Positions 35,039-43,689 of a DNA stretch of 64,000 nt are shown piece after piece. The notes below the pieces were generated by a model, which was not told where the DNA came from, ran no database searches, and saw only the letters and a program-made list of their open reading frames with translations. The DNA is taken from the NCBI GenBank assembly GCA_963701435.1, contig CAVPAL010000007.1:372001-436000 (forward strand), written 5' to 3'. Each line of letters starts with the position of its first letter. Within the stretch, counting starts at the first letter, position 1. Source of the stretch: JAACFF01 sp963701435 (GTDB taxonomy: Bacteria; Chloroflexota; Anaerolineae; Promineifilales; Promineifilaceae). The position numbers were made by a program, and so were the translations under genes.

Positions 35039-35404
35039 ATGGATGTAATAATTGGAATTGTGGTTGCGCTGCTCATATCAGCAGTCGTGATCTGGATAGT
35101 AGGCAAGCTCGGGCTTGGAATGGAAGTGAGCGGCTTTGGCGGCGCCATAATAGCGGCAATTGTGATTGCCATTATCGCCGGCATCATCAACTGGCTACTT
35201 GGATTGTTGGGTATTACCGTAGGAGGAGGAATATTAGGCGCGATCGTTTTATTGGTCGTCGCGGCTGTCGTTCTTCTATTAGCGGACAGATTTGTTTCCG
35301 GTCTCAAGGTTAACGGATTTGGTGGAGCCATCATTGCCGCAATCGCCATCGCAGTTGTAAGCTGGCTTGTCGGTTGGCTTCTTGGCCTTTTGGGCCTGAT
35401 GTAA
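35039..35404 (+). CDS. Small holin-like four-helix membrane protein with internal duplication
   Basis: 121 residues, nearly all hydrophobic, preceded by TAGGAGG. Two halves repeat: VSGFGGAIIAAIVIAIIAGII-NWLLGLLGI and VNGFGGAIIAAIAIAVVSWLV-GWLLGLLGL. The pattern matches the four-TM phage-holin-like family (Phage_holin_4_2), which is common in non-phage settings. No phage genes are near. Role unknown; it stands alone and ends before a terminator at 35501. Confidence 0.75.
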   Translation: MDVIIGIVVALLISAVVIWIVGKLGLGMEVSGFGGAIIAAIVIAIIAGIINWLLGLLGITVGGGILGAIVLLVVAAVVLLLADRFVSGLKVNGFGGAIIAAIAIAVVSWLVGWLLGLLGLM

Positions 35405-35500
35405 ATTACTAAAACTCGGTCTGTTATTAATTTCCTGTTAGCGACTTCAGGATAAGCCAATATTCCTTCGTCGACTATATTTCGAACACAGCTCTGATAT

Positions 35501-35548
35501 AGAACCTGCCTGCAGCAAATTTTAAAAAGCTGGGGCAGGTTCTTTTTT
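35501..35548 (+). terminator. Rho-independent terminator
   Basis: AGAACCTGCC pairs with GGCAGGTTCT and is followed by TTTTTT. It lies 97 bp after the holin-like gene. Confidence 0.85.
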
Positions 35549-35605
35549 GACGCCAGTGACGATTCAAAAAATGATCCATTTTACGAGCAGCTAAGTTATC
35601 ACCAA

Positions 35606-36034
35606 TTAATCTGTAGACTCAATAATATTGAATGTGTAATCCATCGCAGCGGTCTGTCCTATAATCGCCTGAGCAGGACAATAGCGCTCGGCCGATAGTT
35701 GAATCGCCCGTTCAACCGAAGCAGGTTTGACATCTTTGCCGGTGACAATGTATTCCAGGTGGATATGGGTAAACACTCTCGGATGGGTATCGGCCGTTTC
35801 CGCATGCGCCTTAACTTCCAGTCCGCTAACTGATTCCCGTTTTTTGCGCAAAATGGAAATTACATCCATTGCGGTACAGCCACACAGACCCATTAAAAGT
35901 AGTTCCATCGGACGGAAACCGCTGTTATCCCCACCTACTTTGGGGCTCGCATCCATGACAACCGAGTAGCCGGTATCGGCGCCACCCACAAAACGCATAT
36001 CGCCGCCTTCCATTTTTACACTCGCATCCATCAA
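35606..36034 (-). CDS. OsmC-family peroxidase-like protein
   Basis: 142 residues. The two redox cysteines of OsmC/Ohr proteins are present: MGLCGCTAMDVISILRKKRE and ERYCPAQAII. The family reduces organic hydroperoxides through a Cys pair. The N-terminal strands (VKMEGGDMRFVGGADTGYSVVMDASPKVGGDNSGFRPMELLLM) are typical of the YhfA-like branch. Single gene, 50 bp upstream of the end of the glycosyltransferase gene on the same strand. Confidence 0.9.
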   Translation of the reverse strand: MMDASVKMEGGDMRFVGGADTGYSVVMDASPKVGGDNSGFRPMELLLMGLCGCTAMDVISILRKKRESVSGLEVKAHAETADTHPRVFTHIHLEYIVTGKDVKPASVERAIQLSAERYCPAQAIIGQTAAMDYTFNIIESTD

Positions 36035-36084
36035 ATTCTCCCTATGCTAAATTTTTAATTGTACATATTTTCACACATTGGGGA

Positions 36085-37542
36085 TTAGTTGCCAATTGTC
36101 CTAAAGTTCATTGGCCATAAGGCCAAAAGGAGCGGCAGACCCAAAGTAAATGGAACTCCGAAAAGATGCGCCCAAACTTGATTGCTCTGCAAAAGATGAA
36201 TACGCACGTGACCATAGATCACAACCGATAACTGCGCCGTCAATAAAAACCACCATGCTGCTCGCAGGCGGTAATGGGTGTACCAGGTCGAAATTTGCAG
36301 CGCTTCAAGCAGCGTCCAGGGAAAAGGCCATGCAGCATACCAGATGCGGAAATTCAACGCCTGTAAAATATAGGCAGCGAACACATCGCCAACGCTGCGC
36401 ACGGGGCGCCGTCCGCGCCATGTCTGCCATAAAACCCAAACAAATATGAGCAGAAATGCCGCCAAAAACAGGTTTTTTATCAAGCTAAAGAAGGAGGGTC
36501 GGTTAATATTTTGCCCGATTAAGATTAGCAGCGCCGGCAGGGAAAAGCCCGCGCCGGCAGCCGCTTCAGTTTGCAAGCGCTGCAGCAGTGGCAGCGGGCT
36601 GCCAAATGGGAAAAATGCGGCCGCAATCAAGAGAACGCTGCCTGCTGCGGCCAACAACGAAAAACTGGCGCGCGCATACCAATCTTTCTTTTGGCGCAGT
36701 AAAGCAATAAAAAAAACTGGCAGGGCCAACAAGGCGATGGGCTTAGTAAGCAGCGCCAATACCATAACCAAAAAGCCGGCGAGGGGTTTCTGACGCTGGA
36801 TGATCAGCACGCCCAGAACAAGCCAAAAAATCATGACGCTGTCGTTGTGGGCGTCCATGACAAAAATGAGCAGCAGCGCCGGGTTCCAGGCCCACAGCAG
36901 CGGCACGGCCGTTTTTGCTGCCATAATTTTGCTTGAACGCGCCAGAAAATAAAGGAGAACGGCCGTTCCCAAATGCCCTGCTAAGCCCACCAGCTTAAAC
37001 AAAAGCAGGCCGAACAAAAGGTTATCGCGGCTTAATGAAACCAGCAGCGCAGCAATCATTTCCCACAGCGGGCCATAGGGTGTTGTAAAATTGGCCCATT
37101 CGCCTGCCAGCGGCAAAAAAGGATCGGCCGGAAAAGCGGTCGGCGACAGCAAAAATGGGTTTTCGCCATACAATCCGGTGATTCGACCGCGGATCACGTA
37201 GCGGTAAATATCATTGGCATTGATAGGGAAAGTGAACAGCAGCGGCGCGGCCAGGATAATTGTTGTAACGATCAGGACGAGCAGGGGTAACGGCCGTTTC
37301 TGACGCCAAGCTCGCCATGCAGCCACACCATACAGCGCATACAAAAAACAAATCAATATCGCATAGATCACGCCTTCCAACAGGGAGGGCGCAAAAGTGC
37401 GAATATCTGCAAGCGGAACCTGACGAAATGCCGGAGACAGCGGGAACCAAAATGCAAGTATCCCCATTCCCCCAAACATGCATAACAAAACGAGCCACTC
37501 AGCCCAGGAAAAATATGAACGATCTGTTTGAGAACTGCCCAA
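36085..37542 (-). CDS. GT-C family polyprenol-phosphate glycosyltransferase-like membrane protein
   Basis: 485 residues with about 12 hydrophobic helices. Features of GT-C mannosyltransferases include an acidic motif in the first large loop (NANDIYRYVIRGRITGLYGENPF), TTPYGPLWEMIAALL, and AWNPALLLIFVMDAHNDSVMIF. It probably transfers a sugar from a lipid-linked donor onto a cell-envelope glycan. It follows the GAF-type sensor kinase by 10 bp and may be co-transcribed with it. Confidence 0.8.
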   Translation of the reverse strand: MGSSQTDRSYFSWAEWLVLLCMFGGMGILAFWFPLSPAFRQVPLADIRTFAPSLLEGVIYAILICFLYALYGVAAWRAWRQKRPLPLLVLIVTTIILAAPLLFTFPINANDIYRYVIRGRITGLYGENPFLLSPTAFPADPFLPLAGEWANFTTPYGPLWEMIAALLVSLSRDNLLFGLLLFKLVGLAGHLGTAVLLYFLARSSKIMAAKTAVPLLWAWNPALLLIFVMDAHNDSVMIFWLVLGVLIIQRQKPLAGFLVMVLALLTKPIALLALPVFFIALLRQKKDWYARASFSLLAAAGSVLLIAAAFFPFGSPLPLLQRLQTEAAAGAGFSLPALLILIGQNINRPSFFSLIKNLFLAAFLLIFVWVLWQTWRGRRPVRSVGDVFAAYILQALNFRIWYAAWPFPWTLLEALQISTWYTHYRLRAAWWFLLTAQLSVVIYGHVRIHLLQSNQVWAHLFGVPFTLGLPLLLALWPMNFRTIGN

Positions 37543-37552
37543 ATTTCAATCC

Positions 37553-39061
37553 TCAGTTGGCATCCGCTTCTAACACACGTTCTTCACTTTCTTGATCCTC
37601 ATCCCCCTGCTGCTCTTGTTTCTCCAGAGGAACAATCAACATGACGGTGGCGCCTGCGCCCGGTGCAGATTCGATCCGCAAAGAACCGTTGATGCGGTCG
37701 GCGCGTTCATGCATATTGACCATTCCCAAACTACCGCGCGAACTGTAGTCACTTTGAACATCATCGGGATCAAACCCCACCCCATCATCGCTCACGCGCA
37801 CCGCAAACAAATCTTCCTCCTGCCACATGCGAACTTCGATGACCTGAGCGTCCGCATATTTACGCGCATTGGAAAGCGCTTCCTCAACAATTGAAAAAAC
37901 CACAATTTGGGCGTTTTTGTTTAATAGTTTGCCGTTTTCACTGCCCTGGAGGTGCATTTCGATGCCGTCTGCCTCCTGAATGCGATTCATTACCGATTTA
38001 ATCGCCGCGCCAAGTCCCTGTGTTTCCAGGATCAACGGCCGTAATGTAAACAACATGCCCCGGATTTCACGCGAAGTCCGCTTGGCCAGCTCTTCAACTT
38101 TACGAATTTCTTCCGTCGCTTTTTCCGGGTCCTGCGCCACAATTGTGCGTACATAACTTAAACGCATCGCAATTGTCGCGATGCTTTGGGTCGGACCATC
38201 ATGCAAATCGCGCGCCAGTTCCTTGCGTGCATCTTCGTTCGCTTCAATCAGGCGTTGTTTTTCCGCTTCGAGGTTTTGATAAAGCTGAGCATTTTGCAGC
38301 GCAATTACCGTTTGATCAGCAACGGCCGTAAACAAGTCAAAATGATCATCTTCAAAACGCACGGCCATATCGGTTCCGATAACCATCACGCCAAACAATT
38401 GGAATCCAGCCCGCAGTGGTACGCAAACGGCCGTTAAACAATCTTGAAAGGCCACAAAATGCTGTAAATCCGGATCAAGCGTGGGATTATCTGTTACCGT
38501 TGGTTCCCCCTGGCGTAATGCAGCCCCCACAACGCCGCCATTACCCAATAGGACCTTCTCTTCGTCAGTTCCCAAAAAACGGCGTTTGGCCACTGGAACC
38601 AACGCGTCTCCATTATAAAGAAATACAGCCCCCACCAATGTTTCGCGCGGTATGCCCATATCGGCCAGCGCCAGGCTGCACACGTCCAGCGCCTGTTCTA
38701 CCACGCGTTCAAAGCTCAAAGTTGCGCTCAATGTCGAAGCCATCAACTGAAGCGAACGCGCCCGATCATTCGCTGCGCGCAGTTGGTGTAGTTCCGTTCC
38801 AATGGCCTTGTTAATCTGCGCCTCCAGGCGCAACCGCCAGCGGTGAAGACCCCACAAGACAATTACCGCAATTGTTAATAACGTGATATTGGCGACAATT
38901 AACTCTTCCAACCAGGCAGCGTTGGAATGCGACCAATAGCGGGTGTAGAAGAAATAGGAGACAACGGTTTGTCCTACCAGCAAAAGGCCCAAAAACAGCA
39001 AGCTAATCCTGCTCAGCCGCTTAAATTCATTATTCAGAGTTTGTGTGACGCTTTTTATCAT
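37553..39061 (-). CDS. GAF-domain NarL-partner histidine kinase
   Basis: 502 residues. Two N-terminal TM helices (LSRISLLFLGLLLVGQTVVSYFF; NITLLTIAVIVLWGL), a GAF domain at ~105-265 (LALADMGIPRETLVGAVFLYNGDALVPVAKR...GVMVIGTDMAVRFEDDHFDLFTAVADQTVIALQNAQLY), HisKA_3 with phospho-His in ELARDLHDGPTQSIATIAMRLSYV, and a HATPase (VEEALSNARKYADA, VSDDGVGFDPD, SLGMVNMHERA). No response regulator is adjacent, so its partner lies elsewhere; the regulators at 5848 and 8568 are possible. Confidence 0.92.
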   Translation of the reverse strand: MIKSVTQTLNNEFKRLSRISLLFLGLLLVGQTVVSYFFYTRYWSHSNAAWLEELIVANITLLTIAVIVLWGLHRWRLRLEAQINKAIGTELHQLRAANDRARSLQLMASTLSATLSFERVVEQALDVCSLALADMGIPRETLVGAVFLYNGDALVPVAKRRFLGTDEEKVLLGNGGVVGAALRQGEPTVTDNPTLDPDLQHFVAFQDCLTAVCVPLRAGFQLFGVMVIGTDMAVRFEDDHFDLFTAVADQTVIALQNAQLYQNLEAEKQRLIEANEDARKELARDLHDGPTQSIATIAMRLSYVRTIVAQDPEKATEEIRKVEELAKRTSREIRGMLFTLRPLILETQGLGAAIKSVMNRIQEADGIEMHLQGSENGKLLNKNAQIVVFSIVEEALSNARKYADAQVIEVRMWQEEDLFAVRVSDDGVGFDPDDVQSDYSSRGSLGMVNMHERADRINGSLRIESAPGAGATVMLIVPLEKQEQQGDEDQESEERVLEADAN

Positions 39062-39144
39062 TAATCGAGGTTATCAAAAATAATAACTGGAGTCTACTGT
39101 AACTAAACCAGATTGCAGCAGGGCTTAAGGGCCGCGCTGCGTTT

Positions 39145-39753
39145 TTAATAACGCAGAAAAGTATACCATGCAGACGCCCAGGGTGGTTTATCGGCGACCT
39201 GGGTTTCGCCATAAACAGCTTTCTCAAGCGTAAAATAATCAGTAAACAATTGACGAATTAAATCGTCGGTTATCCAGCGCGGAGCATCTTCTTCAGGTTC
39301 GGCCGTTTCATCGCGCAAATGGGCAAACAATAAATAGATGGCGCCAACCGGCAGCAGCCGCACAAGGCCATCCCGGTATGAAATCAGGTTAACGTCCTCC
39401 AGCGCATGCAAACAGCCGATGTCAAGCGCTAAATCATAGGGAGGCTGAAGAAAATCAAGCTGCGCCACAGAAGCTGTATGAAAGCAAATCAGGTCTGATA
39501 GGCCGGCTACATTAGCCCGTTTTTTGGCTTCGGCAATCGCCTGAGGAACAAAATCAACCCCATCTACGCGCCAGCCATGCTGCGCCAGATAAATGCTGGA
39601 ACGGCCGTATCCGCAGCCGAGGTCAAGCGCTCTGCCCGGCGCAGCAGCTTCGACAAAGGCCATCAGCTCCGGCGGGGGCAGTACAGCATCCCATGGAATG
39701 TCTCCCGTCGCATACCGGTCAACAAATCGATCACAGCGGTTTTGAAAATCCAT
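39145..39753 (-). CDS. Class I SAM-dependent methyltransferase (TehB-like)
   Basis: 202 residues. Motif I GRALDLGCGYGRSSIYLAQHGWRVDGVDF, then AIAEAKKRANVAG and the post-motif acidic YDLALDIGCLHALEDV. The order and DIPWD start resemble thiol/tellurite-type methyltransferases. The substrate is not evident. Single gene between the GAF kinase and a divergent methyltransferase-like gene. Confidence 0.88.
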   Translation of the reverse strand: MDFQNRCDRFVDRYATGDIPWDAVLPPPELMAFVEAAAPGRALDLGCGYGRSSIYLAQHGWRVDGVDFVPQAIAEAKKRANVAGLSDLICFHTASVAQLDFLQPPYDLALDIGCLHALEDVNLISYRDGLVRLLPVGAIYLLFAHLRDETAEPEEDAPRWITDDLIRQLFTDYFTLEKAVYGETQVADKPPWASAWYTFLRY

Positions 39754-39803
39754 AATTCCATTGTACCAACATTTGCCAACACCCTGTATACTTCCCGATT
39801 AGA

Positions 39804-40640
39804 ATGAGGAAATCTGCATCTGGTTTTGAAACAATCAACCAACATTTGTCCATTTACTGGAGCGCCTATATGTGGCGGTTTGTTGGTGTTGTTATTGCCC
39901 TATTTTTCATCGGGCTGGCGCTTTTACAAGACTGGATTGGCCTGGCATTAATCGGTCTGCTAATTTTAATATTGCTAATTTTTGCCTTGGTTGCCGGCTT
40001 GTGGTCAGTCAATAAGCTTTATGGCGCCAACGGGCAACATCCAGGTGAGGTCTTGTTTAATCTCAGCGGCGTCCAGCCGGACGGGTCCGTGGGATATGTT
40101 GATCTCGGTCTGCACGCACAAGCATTGATTTTCAGTAATTACCTGACCACAGGGCGGCTGATAATCATGGATATTTACCATCCACAAATGACCCCCAGCC
40201 GGACGCTTTTGCGCGCGCGCAAACACGCCCCACCTGCGTATTCTGACCCGCGTATTATCTGGTATGACAGCCCCATTGATTTACTACCTCTGCCGGACCG
40301 CAGCATAACGGCCGTTTTTGCGCCGCAAATCTTGTCAGAACTTCATCAACATGGGGATCGCGTCATCTTGCTGCGCGAGATGTTCCGAATTTTACGACCC
40401 AACGGGCGCTTGCTGCTCTCAGAACGAACCAATACACGCATCAACTGGCTGACTCTTGCGCCGGGCATAACCAATATGCACGCCATCAATTATTGGCGTG
40501 AGCTATTGACACAAGCAGGCTTTGTCATTCAGCGCGTAGAAGATTTGCAAGGCTTAATCACCTGCCTGCGGGCTGATAAACCATCTCCTTTCGCCGGTCA
40601 ACAACTTACGTTTGATTTGAACATGCCGCTTGTGGATTAG
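39804..40640 (+). CDS. Membrane-anchored methyltransferase-like protein
   Basis: 278 residues with two adjacent TM helices (FVGVVIALFFIGLALLQ; IGLALIGLLILILLIFALVAGLW). The C-terminal half has a Methyltransf_11-like arrangement (YVDLGLHAQALIFSNYL...RLIIMDIYHP; ILSELHQHGDRVILLREMFRILRPNGRLLLSERTN; WRELLTQAGFVIQRVEDL). The glycine-rich SAM loop is poor (DLGLHAQA instead of DxGxGxG), so SAM binding is doubtful. It precedes an alcohol dehydrogenase gene by 12 bp. Confidence 0.75.
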   Translation: MRKSASGFETINQHLSIYWSAYMWRFVGVVIALFFIGLALLQDWIGLALIGLLILILLIFALVAGLWSVNKLYGANGQHPGEVLFNLSGVQPDGSVGYVDLGLHAQALIFSNYLTTGRLIIMDIYHPQMTPSRTLLRARKHAPPAYSDPRIIWYDSPIDLLPLPDRSITAVFAPQILSELHQHGDRVILLREMFRILRPNGRLLLSERTNTRINWLTLAPGITNMHAINYWRELLTQAGFVIQRVEDLQGLITCLRADKPSPFAGQQLTFDLNMPLVD

Positions 40641-40652
40641 GAGAAATAACCC

Positions 40653-41648
40653 ATGCAAGCAATGCGTTTACACCAACCTGATGTGATTGCGAAACGGCCG
40701 TTAATTCTGGAAGATACGGCCGTTCCCAATCCGCAACCAGGGCAAATTCGCATCCGGGTACACGTTTGCGGCGTTTGCCACACCGATTTGCATACAGTCG
40801 AAGGCGATCTCGCACTGCCCCATCTGCCCGTTACGCCGGGCCACCAGATTGTGGGCGTCGTCGAAAAGTGTGGTTCCGGCAGTAATCTCTACCAACCCGG
40901 CGCGCGTGTCGGCGTCGCCTGGCTCAACTGGACCTGCGGCGCATGTGTTTTCTGCCTTCGCGGTCTCGAAAACCTGTGCCAACAAGCGCGCTTCACCGGC
41001 CTGCATACCGACGGCGGATATGCAGAATACGTCGTGGTTGATGAACGCTTTGCTTTTCCGCTGCCGGCCGCCTTCAGTGATGCAGAAGCCGCGCCGCTGC
41101 TCTGCGCCGGCATCATTGGGTATCGCTCTCTACGCCTGAGCGGTATTCAGCCGGGCGGCAAACTCGGTTTGTATGGCTTTGGCGCCAGCGCCCATCTGGC
41201 CATCCAGGTCGCGCGCTATTGGGAATGTGCAGTTTATGTTTTTACGCGCAGCGAGGCTCACCAGCAGCACGCCCTTGAGTTGGGCGCCGCCTGGGTAGGT
41301 CAGGCCCAAGACAAGCCGCCGCAAATGTTGGATGCGGCCGTTACCTTTGCGCCGGCCGGTTGGATTGTCCCCCTGGCGCTTGAACATATGCAGCCCGGGG
41401 CCACATTAGCCATCAACGCCATTCATATGAGTCCTATCCCAGAAATGTCTTACCAGCATATTTATAGCGAACGCATTCTGCGCAGCGTCGCCAACTTCAC
41501 GCGCCGGGACGCGCATGAATTTCTCAATATTGCAGTCCAAATACCCGTTAAAACCAGCGTTGAACTTTTTCCCCTACACGCAGCAAATGACACTTTGCAG
41601 CGCTTAAAAACGAGCAAAATTCGCGGCGCCGCAGCTCTTCAACTTTGA
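40653..41648 (+). CDS. Zinc-dependent alcohol dehydrogenase
   Basis: 331 residues. Catalytic zinc ligands in CGVCHTDLHTVEGD and GHQIVGVVE (Gln replaces the common Glu of GHE), and a structural zinc site with four Cys in WTCGACVFCLRGLENLC. The Rossmann part is LGLYGFGASAHLAIQVARYWECAVYVFTR, with Gly-x-Gly-x-x-Ala. This is the short AdhA-like branch of the MDR family. It probably interconverts alcohols and aldehydes with NAD(P)H. Ends in a 122-bp gap before the Mrr-like gene. Confidence 0.92.
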   Translation: MQAMRLHQPDVIAKRPLILEDTAVPNPQPGQIRIRVHVCGVCHTDLHTVEGDLALPHLPVTPGHQIVGVVEKCGSGSNLYQPGARVGVAWLNWTCGACVFCLRGLENLCQQARFTGLHTDGGYAEYVVVDERFAFPLPAAFSDAEAAPLLCAGIIGYRSLRLSGIQPGGKLGLYGFGASAHLAIQVARYWECAVYVFTRSEAHQQHALELGAAWVGQAQDKPPQMLDAAVTFAPAGWIVPLALEHMQPGATLAINAIHMSPIPEMSYQHIYSERILRSVANFTRRDAHEFLNIAVQIPVKTSVELFPLHAANDTLQRLKTSKIRGAAALQL

Positions 41649-41770
41649 ACAGACACGCTGATATACAAGATTAATTCATCCAGTTTATCCTGTAATCCTG
41701 TCCGATTTCTTATTTCCGATAAACTCGATTACAATTTCAATTAACTTATCAACCTGGAGTAACGACAAGT

Positions 41771-42424
41771 ATGTTATCCCGTCTTAACTGGCAATCGCAC
41801 CCACAGGCAAAAGCCGCACCCGCACGCCGCTCATATCTACCCGCGTTAATCGCTTTAAGCATTCTGTACGTGCTCTGGCTTGGTTACCGTTTCGTACTAC
41901 AACCTGATTGGGAGGCAAACCTGCCTGGTTTTGCAGCCGAACTGCTCCGCTTGATCGACGCCGCCTGGGGAGTTACACTGCTGATTCTTTGGGGCATTGT
42001 TTTATGGCGCAAACGGCGACAGCCATCAAAACCGAAAGCCTTGTTGGACATTGACGAATTATATGCGCTCAGTCCGGGGGATTTTGAAGCGTATGTGGGC
42101 CATTTATTCCGCATGAAAGGGTACGATGTCAAATTGCGCGGCAGCAGTGGTGACCAGGGTGTGGATATTGAGATTATGCAGCCCGGCGGCCGGCGCGCAA
42201 TTGTGCAATGTAAGCGGTATCGACATACAGTCGGCCCTGAAATTGTGCGCGAATTATTTGGCGCCATGATTCACGAACATGTTCATCACGCTTTTCTGGT
42301 CACAACGGCCGATATTTCTGACTCGGCCTATGAATGGGCTCGTTTCAAACCCATCACGCTGATTAACGGTGATTCTCTTGTCCAGGCCGCATCCGAACTC
42401 TATGCCGCCCAATCTACAGTTTAG
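41771..42424 (+). CDS. Membrane-anchored Mrr-like restriction endonuclease
   Basis: 217 residues. Two TM helices (LPALIALSILYVLWLGYRFVL; LLRLIDAAWGVTLLILWGIVLW), then an Mrr_cat nuclease domain at ~95-210: ALSPGDFEAYVGHLFRMKGYDVKLRGSSGDQGVDIEIMQ with catalytic Asp, VQCKRYRH with the QxK pair, and VRELFGAMIHEHVHHAFLVTTADISDSAYEWA. Mrr enzymes cleave methylated DNA. The membrane anchor means that DNA is met at the membrane, as suggested for some anti-uptake or quality-control nucleases (inference). Confidence 0.88.
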   Translation: MLSRLNWQSHPQAKAAPARRSYLPALIALSILYVLWLGYRFVLQPDWEANLPGFAAELLRLIDAAWGVTLLILWGIVLWRKRRQPSKPKALLDIDELYALSPGDFEAYVGHLFRMKGYDVKLRGSSGDQGVDIEIMQPGGRRAIVQCKRYRHTVGPEIVRELFGAMIHEHVHHAFLVTTADISDSAYEWARFKPITLINGDSLVQAASELYAAQSTV

Positions 42425-42498
42425 AATTGCATAAGACAGTTCATCAAGATGTAAACCCGCTAACGCAGTTCAAAGAAAAAATTACTACAATACATCGT

Positions 42499-43638
42499 AT
42501 GAATAATTCGCTAAAATTATTTTCAGTTCAGGGTATTGATATCCGTCTGCATTATACATTCCCACTCATTTTGGCCTGGGCAGCCTATCAATTTGGCTCC
42601 AGCACCGGCAGCATGATGGGAGCATTATTTGGCGTTATTGCCATTTCATTATTATTTGTTCTGGTTACGCTGCATGAGTTAGGTCATAGTTTTGCGGCTT
42701 TGCGTTATGATGTACCGGTGAAACAAATTGTGCTAACCCCTGTTGGCGGTGTGGCGCAATTAAGCCGCATGCCGGAAAAACCAGTACAGGAGTTGGTTAT
42801 CGCGGCTGCCGGACCGGCCGTAAATATTGTTATTGCGCTGCTAATGGGACTGTTTTTACTCATCCCGGGCTTTGACTTGATGAATCTGGGTGTGGCCTTA
42901 ACGGGCGTTGGCGGCATTACAGTTGCATCCTTGTTTACATTTGTTTTTGTTTACAATCTCTTTCTGGCGGCGTTTAACCTGCTGCCCGCCTTCCCGATGG
43001 ACGGCGGCCGCATCTTGCGCGCCTTGCTGGCGATGCGTCTGGAATATGCCCGCGCAACCAATATTGCAGCCAACATTGGCCGCGTCCTGGCTGTCGCGAT
43101 GGGAATTTACGGTCTGATCAATTTCAATGTTTTTCAGATTTTGATTGCTGTTTTTATTTTTGGCTCAGCCACACAAGAAGCGCGTTACACGCGCATTCGT
43201 CACGCCTTGATCGGTTATAAAGTACAGGATGTCTTTTCAACGGAAGGGTACCGGCTGGAACCAAATTATACCTTGCAGCAAGCCGCCAATTTGACGCTTT
43301 ACAGCGGGCAAAGAAATTTTGCGGTTGTACTCGGGGAGCGGCTGGTTGGTTTTTTGAGTAACGCGCGTTTGCAGGGCGCTTTGCGCAGCAGTCCATCATA
43401 TGAGTATGTAACGGCCGTTATGCAGCGCGATCTGCAGCCGGTAACGCCCAACCTGGATTTGCTCAACGTACAACAGCGTATGGTTGAGGAAAATTTAGAA
43501 GCATTGCCGGTTGTCACTGATGAAGATGAGTTTGGAAACGGCCGTTACCTGGGTATGATCACCCGCGAACAGATTATACGCCTGCAATTTCTGCTAAATA
43601 AAGCACCCCAGGTGGCCCCTGCCCCCAAATCTGCATAA
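42499..43638 (+). CDS. Site-2-type M50 metalloprotease with CBS region
   Basis: 379 residues from the ATG at 42499; an upstream TTG start at 42427 is less likely. Metal site HELGHS in the second hydrophobic block and the third ligand in NLLPAFPMDGGRILRALL, typical of intramembrane site-2 proteases of the Rip3/SpoIVFB-like group. The C-terminal ~150 residues form a CBS pair (VQDVFSTEGYRLEPNYTLQQAANLTLYSGQRNFAVVL...VTAVMQRDLQPVTPNLDLLNVQQRMVEENLEALPVV). Probably cleaves a membrane-bound substrate under control of a CBS ligand; the substrate is unknown. Confidence 0.92.
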   Translation: MNNSLKLFSVQGIDIRLHYTFPLILAWAAYQFGSSTGSMMGALFGVIAISLLFVLVTLHELGHSFAALRYDVPVKQIVLTPVGGVAQLSRMPEKPVQELVIAAAGPAVNIVIALLMGLFLLIPGFDLMNLGVALTGVGGITVASLFTFVFVYNLFLAAFNLLPAFPMDGGRILRALLAMRLEYARATNIAANIGRVLAVAMGIYGLINFNVFQILIAVFIFGSATQEARYTRIRHALIGYKVQDVFSTEGYRLEPNYTLQQAANLTLYSGQRNFAVVLGERLVGFLSNARLQGALRSSPSYEYVTAVMQRDLQPVTPNLDLLNVQQRMVEENLEALPVVTDEDEFGNGRYLGMITREQIIRLQFLLNKAPQVAPAPKSA

Positions 43639-43661
43639 AAGCGAAATATCTCAAGAATACA

Positions 43662-43688
43662 AAAGGCCGGATATTGTCCGGCCTTTTT
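43662..43688. terminator. Bidirectional hairpin terminator
   Basis: AAAGGCCGGA pairs with TCCGGCCTTT around a 5-base loop, with T-runs to the right and A-runs to the left. It separates the convergent protease and phosphohexomutase genes. Confidence 0.85.
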
Positions 43689-43689
43689 T

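Noticed and set aside
35039..35404. Prophage remnant around the holin-like gene
   Set aside because: No integrase, capsid, endolysin or attachment-like repeats nearby; the adjacent mobile element is a non-coding MITE.
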